64,000 nt of DNA, taken from Trichopria drosophilae. Its lineage: Eukaryota > Arthropoda > Insecta > Hymenoptera > Diapriidae. The stretch is from NCBI GenBank assembly GCA_030407085.1, contig CM059584.1, forward strand, positions 3,281,501 to 3,345,500. The letters are read 5' to 3'. The notes under the pieces were generated by a model. That model made no database searches, was not told the DNA's origin, and saw only the letters and a list, made by a program, of their open reading frames with translations. Of the stretch, positions 43,850 to 54,384 are shown piece after piece. Every line of letters begins with the position of its first letter. Positions within the stretch are counted from its first letter, which is position 1. Position numbers and translations under genes: made by a program.

Positions 43850-44653
43850 TGTTCACAGTTTAGTTAAGTATAAATTATTTTAGTCAGGTGATTTATTTAA
43901 ATATACTGAAGGGTCAATGAGTTGCACTCAGATGCATCCTTCAAAGCAATGTATTTGGGTCGTCTGTAGGGGCCAATAACATTCTGTTGTTTAATTTTAG
44001 ACGAGTGTCATTCGAAGACAAATAACAAAAACATATACTCTCATTAAATCAAAAGATGCTATAAAATATTCTTAAAAACGTTTTATAATACAAATGTATA
44101 GCATTTTACTATGTGTTACGTAACATGATCAGTGCAACTGCAAAAATGAATAACATATGCACTTAATTAATGCATGGATAAGATCATAACAAAGAATTCG
44201 TACAAAGGTCCCTAATTATAGGTGCGGTATTTAGACGTTGTATTTCCGTCGGGATTATATTTAGAGCAAGCCACGCGGGAGGTGGAATTTGAATGTAGTT
44301 TAGCCTATTTTCTACCCAAGGAAAATTTATCCGATTTATTGCTGGGGTGATTACAGAATAGCCATTTTATTGCAATTACAGTTTGCATTTATGTAGTTCC
44401 TTTTCCAGTTACAATAGTAACTAAATGTCGATGCAATTCCATCAGAAATTTAAAATTTTTTAGCTTATACTGGAAACGGGGATTTTCCGACAGTCTAAAT
44501 TAAATAGTTATTCTAAATATTTGTTTATGAAAATATGGTAATATTTATTGAATGGCTTTTGTTAAATTATGTAACCATATATTGCTGGTATACAACCATT
44601 AATGAAATCATCACTAAATTATAATACATTAGATCCAAAGTCTTCTGAATATG
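43850..44653. other. No gene seen; AT-rich
   Basis: No frame or repeat stands out. Confidence 0.4.
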
Positions 44654-44883
44654 CTCTCTAAATCTGTATTAGATAAAAACTACCAATAAGAAAATGAAAA
44701 GTAGATCACCCAAATGAATTAGTAATCATTTTTGCTAATAAAATAAACCCTACTAATTTATTACTAATCATACAAACTACTAAACCAAAAAAGTTAATAT
44801 CTACTTGTAGATCAGTAGAATTTTACTAATGAATTAGTATTTACTGACTATCTGTCCTTTTTTATTAATTCAAATTTAGAGAG
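44654..44883. mobile_element. MITE family N, copy (ctctctaaatctgaattag ends)
   Basis: The left end ctctctaaatctgtattag is mirrored by attcaaatttagagag on the right. The interior repeats actaatttattactaat and attagta words. Other copies are at 46708-47090, 57390-57664 and 60551-60750. Confidence 0.65.
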
Positions 44884-44889
44884 TGTAAT

Positions 44890-45483
44890 TTAACTCATTA
44901 ACGTCCAAGAGTCCATACGATTTTATTTTATTTGCGAGATTACTGCAGTAATGAAAGTTTAGGATAATTTCAATGTAACGCTAATGTTTTCGAACTTGCT
45001 CTTCAACTTTCCGGGGTCAAAATTGAGTTTCAGCCAACATGAATCTCAATATGGCGCCAATATTGAACAAAAATTGCCAAAAAAATTGGAAACATGTTTT
45101 ATAATTTTTATATAATTATATGTTCAAAAATACAACAAAAATAAAAATATGACATGTTTTTCGAAGTTTATATTGCAAAGCTACTCCATTATAGTCATCC
45201 ATTAACCGATTAACTGGTACTGTTTCATATATGTATAAAAAAAGTGACATAACTGGTACTTTATCATATATTTGAATTACTTTTGAAAATTTCAACCAAT
45301 TTGAACCAAAATTGGTATACAACCGTTTTTCGGCATGCACTGTCTGAATAATTGGTTGTTTTTTGAAATTCTGAATCCTAACCTCAAAATGAAAACCTTC
45401 TATATAGCACAAATTTCGACATTGAGGTTTTTTTGGGTCGCTGATTAGGAATTTATTGTCAGTTTCGCATAATTTGGCAGTCA
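44890..45483. repeat. Dispersed-family copy, inverse orientation
   Basis: The stretch carries aactcattaacgtccaagag (like the piggyBac-like end at 42818), catgaatctcaatatggcgcc, and gggtcgctgattaggaattt. A minus frame of 122 codons (45116-45484) runs through it. I found no domain in it, and the gctgatta..aattt part lies inside a repeat, so I do not call it a gene. Confidence 0.45.
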
Positions 45484-45905
45484 ACCCTTATTTTTCAACC
45501 CTTTAAAATGTTATAAAATAGAAACTAAATCAGCAGTATCAAAACCCCTAGATCAAATTTTCTGGAAAAAATGAAAATTTCACCCTCAACCTTTATATTT
45601 TCACTTCTTTATTCCGCTTCAACCCTTATTTCTCACCCCTTTAGAATGTTATAAAATAGAAACTGAACATAGAAACGGAATCAGCTGTATCAAACCCCCA
45701 AGATCAACGCTAGAAAAACTAAAAAGTCCACCCTCAATTCTTATTTTTCCACTTCTCTACTCCACTTCAACCCCTATTTTTCACCCCTTTAGGATGTTTT
45801 AAAACGAAAACTGAGCTTATAACTGGAATCAGCAATATCAAAAAGCTCTCCAAGTTTCTAGAAAAACTGAAAATTTCACCCTCAACCCTTATTTTTCATA
45901 CCCTG
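45484..45905. repeat. Tandem repeat, about three units of 137-148 bp
   Basis: Units begin at about 45484, 45621 and 45769 with aacccttatttttcaaccc, then aacccttatttctcacccc, then aacccctatttttcacccc. Each continues with ttagaatgtt-aaaata/cgaaac, atcagc.gtatcaaa and ccaccctcaa. Divergence between units is moderate. Confidence 0.75.
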
Positions 45906-46204
45906 AGCACAAAATACTACTTTATTCTCTATTTCGCGGAAGCAGAATAGAATTTCTCTCCCCATGAGACCAAAATAAATATATCCAGTAGCAAAATAAT
46001 GTCTTCACACTACAAGAAAATTGGATATACAAAAAGGGAGAATAGATGTTTGCAGACTTTGCAAAAAATACCTATTTTGCTCCCTAGTTGCACAATATAC
46101 TATAATAGACTATTGTACTTTGAAATGTTGTCGTATAAACTCTTAGAAGAACGTATTACAACCTTTAAAAGCCACGACTTTTAGTGTTTGCTTATTGAAG
46201 ATTG

Positions 46205-46441
46205 CACAGAGAGAAATAAAGTAGTTAATGGAACCATTTTATAATAGCAAAACGCTTTAAAACAAAAAGTAGTTAAATTAACTATTTCTATAGTAAATGG
46301 TCGCAATTTTATTATTCTATTTACTATTTCCCGGTACTTCAATCAATCTACATAACCTCAAATAACAACTATAAGCTTTTACGTTGTTAATTCTACTAAT
46401 CATTTCTGCATAGTCCCATTAACCCTTTTTTTCTCTTTGTG
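46205..46441. mobile_element. Short TIR element, cacagagagaaa ends
   Basis: The left end CACAGAGAGAAA is mirrored by ttctctttgtg, which is followed by TA. The interior holds aagtagttaa and ttaactattt words. It is related in style to 43427-43849. Confidence 0.55.
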
Positions 46442-46707
46442 TAGAGGAGACTCTATTAAACATTTCTGTTATAAAAAAGTTTGATTGCAATTAGAATAAT
46501 ACGTTGTTAATAATTTTAATTGTTAGGTAACATTTAATCACAATAATTGCTATCAGTTGAAAGAGAACAGTCTGAAACAAACTAATATATAGGTTAGAAA
46601 TAATCAATTATCTTTGTTTTTTAACCGTTACTATCCTTTGTCATATTTTTATTTTTACCTTTGAAATTATAATATTTTTTCAGTTTAACAATACCTTTTT
46701 TACACTA

Positions 46708-47090
46708 CTCTCTATCTGAATTAGTTTAAAACTACTAATAAGAAAACTAAAAGTAGGTCACCAGTTTAATTATTAATAATGTTTAGTAATATGAATTTAA
46801 AACCTACTAATTTATTACTAATTCTACAAACTAGAAAAAGTAAATACCCAATAAACAAAATTCCACAATGACGTAAAGTCACGTCAAAGTTGACTAATTA
46901 ACTTAAAGTCGTCTACAAGTTAACTGTTACAAAGTTGCCTATTAGTTGGACATTAAACGCCTATAAGTCAGCTTTTAGGTAACTTTATAGACATTGTGGG
47001 ATTTTGCTTATTGGGTATCTACTTATAGATTAATAAAATTCTACTAATAATTAATAGTTTTGTACTACGCTAGCAATCTCTATCTACTTT
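46708..47090. mobile_element. MITE family N copy split by another MITE
   Basis: The left end ctctctatctgaattag and the interior actaatttattactaat match family N. The copy resumes after the insertion at 46847-47015 with tctacttatagattaataaa and ctactaataattaatag. The right end is degraded. Confidence 0.55.
46847..47015. mobile_element. 169-bp MITE nested in family N
   Basis: The ends cccaataaacaaaattccac and its inverse (gattttgcttattggg) match for about 24 bases with two differences. TA flanks both sides (46845-46846 and 47016-47017). The interior has no coding content. Confidence 0.75.
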
Positions 47091-49039
47091 TAATAAATTG
47101 AAATTTTCACTTTAAAGCTGGTGAACAAGTCACTTTTTTATAACATTTAATTATAAATTCTAGTGTTCTAAACATTTCTTAGAACTTGATTTCATAATTT
47201 AAAAAATAAAAACAAAATTGTCGGTAAATTTTTAAATGTACTTATTGGAAATTTAAATAATAGCATTTATAAGTATTATATTTAACAGATGAAAAGAAAT
47301 GATGAGACACGAACAGAATTATATTACCAGATCTACAAGTCAAGATTCTGGATTCAAATAAGCTTTGAAACTTGAAATGATAAACAGGTTTTCACACAAA
47401 AATGAGTAAATAATGAACTATGTGTAAAAAAAGAAGATAATTTTTTCTGATTCTATCGCATAAGATTATGAAATAGAGCTTGACACGAAGATCCATTGGC
47501 ACAGGCATATATTTAGTTACTTTTATAACTATTTTGTCTGCAAATCAGCTTCAAATCGCCATTATTTTAATTAGAAAATATTTATACAGATACTCTTTAT
47601 GACGTAAAATTAATTGTAGAATATTTTTTAATTACGTATTGGAAAATGTTTATTTTCTGAAAGTATAATTTATGTTTCTTCTTTATTTCATTTTTAGTAT
47701 TGAAATTATTATATTTTCATTATGGGTTGAAATTCAGTTCATGAAATTAGTTGTTAATATTTTTCTTATTCAATGAAGATGATTTTAAAGTTTTTTTTTA
47801 TCTTTTGGAAATGTCTGAATGTTGATTTTTCAAAATTTGCATTACAGCTTAAATTTTGACTCGACAAATAATTATTTGACATAATTTTGACTCCAACATT
47901 ATAGATATCAGGATCATTATAATGAATGATGAACATGACGATTGATTATCACATCTTCTATTACGATATCAAGTAAAAAAATCGGCGTCCCTAATTTCTC
48001 TTTGACAAAAATCATAAAATAAAATTTTATGTAGGTTTTTTTGACTATTTTTGAACTGTAATTAAAAAGCCGAGGGTTTTATGACTTACAAATATGTTAT
48101 ATTTTCTTTCAATAGTTTTTCAATAAGAAAACAATTTTAATAAGGAAGAAAAGGGGGGTGGGACCTCATCGTTTCGCACCCCCCCCCCCTCCTTATGGTT
48201 TTTCTCATTTAGAGAGAATATTTACCATCTCTGTCTTAAGCCCATCTGTTTAATTATTGTTTGAAACTCACAATTTGATCGGCCGAATGAAAAAATGTAC
48301 ATTTATTGCGATCTATTGGTGACGTCACTTTTTCACACTTTTTAATTTCTCGTGCATTTAAATGGACCAAATCATCATATTATATATTACTATTTGAATT
48401 ACAACTAATTCTATCGAAATTGTCACCATTTCAAAGGGCCTTTACATAATTTTCGGAAGGACACCTTCATTGTAAGAGGTACCCCCATTCGGATATGCAA
48501 TGGCGTAGGGAAAACCACTTTTGTAGTAGAAAACCCACTCCAGATACCACAGTCGATAAAAAATCGATTCTGTCCATAACAACGATGTTAAATTAAGAAC
48601 CATGGTTACAGGTCTATACGCCATAATCAAACTCAACTTTATAACTCAAGATTTCAACTCAGTATTTACAAACTTCACGTTAACAAATTCAACGTTTAAA
48701 AAACCGAACATTTTAAACTTATAGACCAAATCAACACAGGTTAAATACAAAATCATAATAGTAATATTTACTTATAAATGTATCACAATTTTATCAGAAT
48801 TAAATAAAATTCTGTTATATTTTTTTAAAAACCATATGAATGAAATCATGACTACAAATTCTAAAAATTCCTGAAGCTAGCGATATGTAAAGCACGGGTT
48901 CTCAACTTCATTTTTGTCAAATCAATTATCATGGCAGAATACCAATAATAATAATAACAATAAAACATTGTCTTTATTGGCCAACAAAATAAGAATACAA
49001 AGTAAGTGACCATGTACTACGCAAGGCGAGACACCGCTT
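47091..49039. other. No gene seen; one G/C hairpin
   Basis: AT-rich filler. At about 48150-48195 a run of G (aaaaggggggtggg) faces a run of C (caccccccccccctcctt) across 15-20 bases, so it can fold. A minus frame at 48442-48636 has no motif. Confidence 0.45.
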
Positions 49040-49420
49040 AAGAGGATTCTAAAATATTCGACCGATAATGTAGGAATTTTCATTAAAAACTGTAAATAAA
49101 AAATGACCGAATTGATATTTCGAAATTCGGGCCCTGTACGGGCAATTCTACTTTACATTATAGACAGTTACGTATAAAATACCAAAGACATTAATTGTGA
49201 AATGATCGAGAATATTCGGAAATAAATAAACATCACTCATTTCCGAAAATTGTCGGTCAGTTTTCAATTAATGTCTTTGGTATTTTCTAGGAAGCTGTCT
49301 ATAGTAAGTAGAATGGCCTTTACAGAGTTCGAATTTTGAAAATCGATTCAGACATTTTTTATTTGCGGTTTTCAGTGAAAATCTCTACGATATCGGCGGA
49401 GCACTACAGAACCGCCTTAA
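49040..49420. repeat. Palindrome family R, copy 2
   Basis: The arms pair ggaattttcattaaaaac (left) with gttttcagtgaaaatctc (right), and accaaagacattaattgtg with ttcaattaatgtctttggt. Word order equals that of 20640-21005, with moderate divergence, so the two are members of one family. Confidence 0.7.
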
Positions 49421-49580
49421 TTGACTTATTATTGTATTTGTATATTATTTTCTTATGCAATTATATGTAATGAAACTAGGCATTTCGGTCTTTATCATCC
49501 GATACTTTGTTATTCATACTTCAAGAAAATATAGCCGTGACTTTTGATTGTTTTGTCTGTTCTTGAAGTACGGCGAACAG

Positions 49581-49650
49581 AAAAAAAAATGTAAATCGTC
49601 TGGAACGCGAACACGGTTAGTTCGACTTGTTACCGCTAGAAGTGCTCGCA
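49581..49650 (-). pseudogene. tRNA-like segment, degenerate
   Basis: On the minus strand ctagcggtaac precedes gtgttcgcgttcc, which resembles a B box, followed by agacgatttac and a T run. The cloverleaf does not close. It has the same layout as the segment at 19421-19483. Confidence 0.3.
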
Positions 49651-49789
49651 GCATCACTTGGTACTCGTTACAGAAATACGTTTTTAGTTATTATCTTTTG
49701 TCTCTATGTTGCAACATGACGCGATTGATGATCAGTTTGATGATCTTATCTTATTGATAACTACAAATATTGTTGTCCAAAAACGCAAG

Positions 49790-50325
49790 TACAAAAAGGT
49801 ACAGGTAAAAAAAAGTGACAGAAAACGGACAGTAAAAAAAAGCAGACAAATCAAAAAACTGTTTTGCGAAATTTAATTGCAGTAGAGTCCCGGTATATTT
49901 TCGTCTCGCTATATTTACGACCCAGCATATTTTCCCAGTCCCGTCTCGTTATATTTGTCTGCTGCCGCTCTTTTTTTCCCCCACCTTGCGCTTAACGCGA
50001 CTGAGGAGAGTGGGAGAAGCGGGCGCTCCCCTTCTTTGCACAAATATAATGATACGGGATTGGAAGGCGAGGAACCGAATGGATAAATATACCGAGATTG
50101 TACTGCATTAAGATAGTAAAATCAACTATTTCGTTTTTGTCGTGCGACAGCGAAATTAAGGCTGACATTTTCGTAAAATATTATAATAGTTCAATAATTA
50201 ACAACTTGTGGCGTTGAATTAATTAGAATATGCTAATTCGAGCGAATATACCGGGACTCTACTGTACTTGGTTTTTCTATTTTCGGTTTTTTGACTTGTG
50301 TTTTTTGACCGTCACAAACAATAGA
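49790..50325. repeat. Older palindrome of cgacag type split by a MITE
   Basis: The left arm (agtgacagaaaacggacagt, then gcagacaaatcaaaaaactg) and the right arm (50277-50317: cggttttttgacttgtg, ttttttgaccgtcac) are inverse copies on either side of the MITE at 49880-50264. The MITE lies at the loop. Confidence 0.6.
49880..50264. mobile_element. MITE, cagtagagtcccggtatatt ends
   Basis: The left end CAGTAGAGTCCCGGTATATT and the right end are inverse complements over about 22 bases. The right side is followed by TA; the left has TG where TA is expected. The interior has repeated 'cgtctcg.tatatttac' words and a C-rich block, tttcccccaccttgcgc. It is a Tc1/mariner-style non-autonomous element; a truncated relative lies at 40925-41098. 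Confidence 0.8.
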
Positions 50326-50449
50326 TTTTCACAGAATAAACCATAACCTCGAAATGTCTGAACATGAATTTTTCAGAAAATACCTCTTAAAATGCAAAAA
50401 ATAAATCTTGATCATTCTATTACAATATTACACATCAAAAAATATTATT

Positions 50450-50760
50450 TTTCAATAAATACAAAATGAAGGTAGCGATCGAGATTATGAAAGAAATGCG
50501 AATGTGGGCGAGAGAGAGGGGGGATGTTTTTCTCGTCCGAATTCGTTTCTAATGGGAACGGATTCCGCATTCGGAAACCAACCGAGAAAAGCGTCGAATG
50601 GCGTGCAGGCTTTCGTCTCGTATACGAGAGCAAGTCTCAGATTGAGATCACGGTGACTAATGCAAATTGGCAAGATACTACCGTTCCTTAAGACAGCTCT
50701 CACGTACCGGAAATCCCAAAAAGATTTAGGCATCCAGTCGATTTCTTCTATGGCAAAAAG
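50450..50760. promoter_or_regulatory. CpG-enriched, single-copy-looking block
   Basis: The block has more CpG than its surroundings (ctcgtccgaattcgtttc, gagaaaagcgtcgaatggcg, tttcgtctcgtatacgagag) and a gagagagagggg run. Two overlapping minus frames (50445-50633 and 50485-50733) contain no recognisable domain. It could be a regulatory element or an exon of an unknown gene. The evidence is compositional only. Confidence 0.25.
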
Positions 50761-52140
50761 CTTTCGTGTCAGCTAATCGCTACTTAAGTGTTATCATCGG
50801 CGATTACGATGCTGAGATACTAACTAGGTGTTATCTAAGTCGTAAACGATTATTGCGGGAAGAACTGTATTCTTAATCAAAGAATCGCGAGATAATCGCC
50901 AAATTTCCTGGATTTGGGTATTTTTATGGACGTTGGTTAATACTTTCTTTTTTATTTTTAACATCTCGATCGTCTGAAGTCTAATGAACTTAGTTGATAT
51001 TGTTGGCGTACGATTAAAGTTAACGTAGGAATACAGAAGGCTGTGCAAGAATCATATTTTAAGAGATTTGACTACCATTTGCATCAAAGTTAATAATCTT
51101 GCTGGATGTAGTTTGAATTTGACGAAACTATGGGTTGCTATACGCTTTAAAACCAAAAGTCATTCCGCCATCGAGCAATAGATGGCGCAGTATAAGTTTT
51201 CTCTCGCAAGCTCAAAACCATAATAGTTTTTCATATAAAGTGCCAATGAATTTTTTTAAGTGTCCATATCTGTTTTCGGGTGTGCTCTTTCCGAATCTGT
51301 GAACCATTTTCGGTTATCATTTTTCCAATATGGCGTCTTGCACGCAAAAAATCGTGAAAAAATCTTTTTTTCCGGAATAAATATTCAATTTTTAATATAC
51401 AGACGTTAACCAATCGGAATGTTCCTTTGGGGGGCATAATGATTTATACTAAAAGATTACAGATACGATTGATAAGTCAAAATGGCGGCTTCACAATGGC
51501 GTGCTCAAATGAAAATTTTTTTGAAAATTTTAGGGACGCTCTAACTCAGAAACTATCAGCTTTTTTAAAAAAGTGATGAGAGTGAAAAGTACTTAAAATT
51601 CATAAAAAAATGCAGTGGAATTTTTTAAGATTTTTTTAATGATATTTTTAGGAAATATTTTTAGCTATTTTTTGTCACAATTTTAAATTACTGACAAAAA
51701 AAATGTAGTATATTACATTAATTCTCAACACATTTGAATAAAATTTTTCTTTTAAAAAATTTATCAAATTTTAGAAAAAATTTAGAAAAATTAGCAAAGA
51801 ACAGAAGATGTTTAGAATTCATCAAAGAATATAACAATAATTTTTCAAAAATAATTAAAAATTTTTAAAACAAAAGAATTATTGGTTAGATGATATCTAA
51901 ATTCGGTTTATTTTTAAAGATTAATGCATCAATCTCAAATCTATTTTGATATTCTGATGAAACAAGATTAAAAATAATAGTTTTATCTACAGCAAGTGAC
52001 ATCAATTATGGATATAACAAGATAAGATTTTCGTATAATTTATTTTTTCGAAAGAAATTTGTTATCAAATATAACATAAAGATTCATAGGTACTAAATAA
52101 ACTTATTTTTATTAATAATTTAAATAATAAAAAAATAAAT
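50761..52140. other. No gene seen; dispersed-family pieces
   Basis: Pieces of the 'aatatggcg' family lie at 51295-51345 (gaatctgtgaaccattttcg, ccaatatggcgtc) and 51475-51500 (aaaatggcggcttcac). The rest is AT-rich filler. Confidence 0.4.
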
Positions 52141-52171
52141 AAAAAAAATCGTCCCCACTTGGAGTTGAACC
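52141..52171 (-). pseudogene. tRNA-like 3' end
   Basis: On the minus strand ggttcaactcc fits the B box, followed by aagtggggacga and a T run. Nothing tRNA-like precedes it. It is a third or fourth relic of this type, all on the minus strand. Confidence 0.4.
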
Positions 52172-52753
52172 TTTAATTAACCATTTTCAACAAATGAAAT
52201 TGTGAAATCCTTTTCAAATGTAATTTTTATATATTATCGAATAATAGGGATAACTAAATAATTTTTCGGTGTAATTTTGTAGAAATTTTAAAACTTTTAA
52301 GTTAATTTAGTCCAATTGATGTTACCTAATTAATTTCTTGCAATCTTAATTCTTTTAGAGTGATAATGTATACAATGAATTGCTACTGATGGTAGAGTCA
52401 GTTTTCGCATTTCATTACATTTTGCAATGATAGAAAATAACAGTGCCGACTATCTAATCGACAGTCGTATAATGCGTTAAATGCACATATACTTATATTG
52501 TACACGAAATCATAGGGAGTGGCAAGAATTGTAGGATGTGGTCGACACCGTATTGTGTTTTATTAGTACTTTGATCGAGAAAGGTGGTGTTTTATGTATG
52601 ATAATCATATAGTTTAAGGATATTAGGTATCTCAATACTAACAAGATTTGTAACTCTGATACCAATGATTGCATTTATTACCTATGCCTATACTAAACAA
52701 AAATTTCACGACTAAATAGGAGTTTTAACGTACTACCTTTATTAGAATAACTA

Positions 52754-53030
52754 CACAGAAAAAAAGTATTAAAATTGTTTCATCTCAAATTAAGCACTGT
52801 GAAAGGCTTAATTTCAGTCTAAAATTGATCTAATTTTACGAGCTTGTCACACCTAAGTTAGAGAATTCTTATTTCGAACCTGAATATTGATTAAAAGTAA
52901 GTTTCCAAAACAAGGTTTTGAGCGCAAATATTGACTTAATTTAAGAAAATTAGCACAATTTTAGGCTGAAATTAAGCCTCTTAGAGTGCTTAATTGGAGA
53001 TGTAACAATTTTAAGATTGTTTTTTCTGTG
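52754..53030. mobile_element. Palindromic MITE, cacagaaaaaaagt ends, TA target
   Basis: The ends cacagaaaaaaagtattaaa and its inverse, with aaattgttt/aacaatttt, are flanked by TA (52752-52753 and 53031-53032). Complementarity continues inside: aattaagcact and aggcttaatttcag pair with ctgaaattaagcct and agtgcttaatt. Almost the whole element folds. Confidence 0.8.
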
Positions 53031-53032
53031 TA

Positions 53033-53999
53033 AATATTTGATGTACGTTTTTATTTTTTCTATCTAATTTTTTGTTATGACTGAAACTCGTCAACTCAAT
53101 CAGAAATTAATGCAAATTTTACTAAAAAAATTCACTTATTTTTTTTTATGATAGTAAATGTAGAAAAGTTGAATTATTTTAAGATTTTTCGAAAAAAATG
53201 ACTTATTGTTAGTGTACAATATGTCACAGATTTTTAATGTTTTGAATTCAATATTTGACTAAAATTTTAATTACTTTCAACAAAAATATGCACAGAATAG
53301 TTTTTAGAAAAATACTAACGAAATAAAAAAAATAATAAACGAAATATTCAGAAATGTGAAAAATATAGAATTTATATAATTAAATGAACTATTTAATGTT
53401 GTAGATTGATACTAATTACGAACTTTATTGAAACACATTAAGATTTCATTAATACTAAAATTGACCATTACATCAATACTCAAAATACTGAAATAAATGG
53501 TTCAAGGCTATCCGAAAATTATTATAAAAATTGCACGCTACCTTCACCCAGTTTTAAAATTGTATGCTTATCAATATGTCTATACAAAATTATTTTTCTA
53601 ATTGTTTGACATACATAACTCGATTAGCAGAAATCTCTATTTATACTGACTGTGTGATACAATAATTAATCAGCATTTTAATTAAAAACTTAATTAGTAG
53701 TGTAGATTGTTTGCTAATTTTGACGTAATTAAACGTTAATGTTTTGGCGGAAAAATAATTAAATGACTCCTCCGATATTTTGATATTTTCGGTAACCTTG
53801 ATCACTACATGCCGCGGATGGTCCAATTTAAATTTCTTCAAGAGGGTGAAAAATATTCTGTTACAATTAATATGAAACTAAGAAATTTTACTTAGTCACT
53901 TTTAAAACTTAATTGAAATTCGATTAGGGTTTAAAAAAACATTTCGTTTGTTTTTAGTTCACTTTTAGGTCAATATTTAATTATCTGAATTTCACTACA
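53033..53999. other. No gene seen; AT-rich
   Basis: No frame or repeat stands out. A 66-codon minus frame at 53641-53841 has no motif. Confidence 0.45.
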
Positions 54000-54380
54000 T
54001 TTAATCTTTTCTTCTAGAAACAAAACGATGAATAATTCTGAACACAGTAGTCATTTCCTTATTTTAATTTCCCTTATTCTACTTTCTCTTATTCTAATGT
54101 CTTCCCTTATTCTAATTTTTTCTCTTCTTTTATTCTAATATTTCCCCTCACGCATTCTCCCCACTGACGTGTTTTCTAAATCCTGAGATTTTCTAAATAC
54201 AAATAACAGCGCATGTGCAATAAAAGAAAAAGAGACAAGAGTGAGACAGAAAATCTAAGTAGTGGGGGAGAAGGGAAAATTAGAATAAGGGAAGAAGTCC
54301 GCCATCTTGCCTGACTGGACAAATTAAAATAAGGGAAGGACTACTGTATTTAGATTTTATAGTTTTCGACCCGGATTTTT
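54000..54380. repeat. Dispersed repeat split by a MITE
   Basis: Left (54000-54042) and right (54349-54374) parts together match the uninterrupted copy at 35848-35915, with the MITE at 54045-54346 between them. The right part reads tttagattttatagttttcg, against ttgagattagttttcg in the intact copy. Confidence 0.65.
54045..54346. mobile_element. MITE, cagtagtc ends, ttattttaatt repeats
   Basis: The left end cagtagtcatttccttattt and the right end are inverse complements over about 26 bases with two mismatches. The right is followed by TA and the left preceded by CA, a changed TA. The interior repeats 'ttattctaat' several times and holds aagggaagaagtccgccatc near the right end, as the 20.27-kb element has gggaagaagccgccat. 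The two are one family. Confidence 0.8.
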
Positions 54381-54384
54381 CTGA

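Noticed and set aside
45116..45484. 122-codon minus frame
   Set aside because: It overlaps a dispersed-repeat copy, has no motif and lacks splice or promoter context.
50445..50733. Protein-coding exon on the minus strand
   Set aside because: Two overlapping frames of 62 and 82 codons compete, with no family match and no clear acceptor/donor pair. Kept only as a compositional block.
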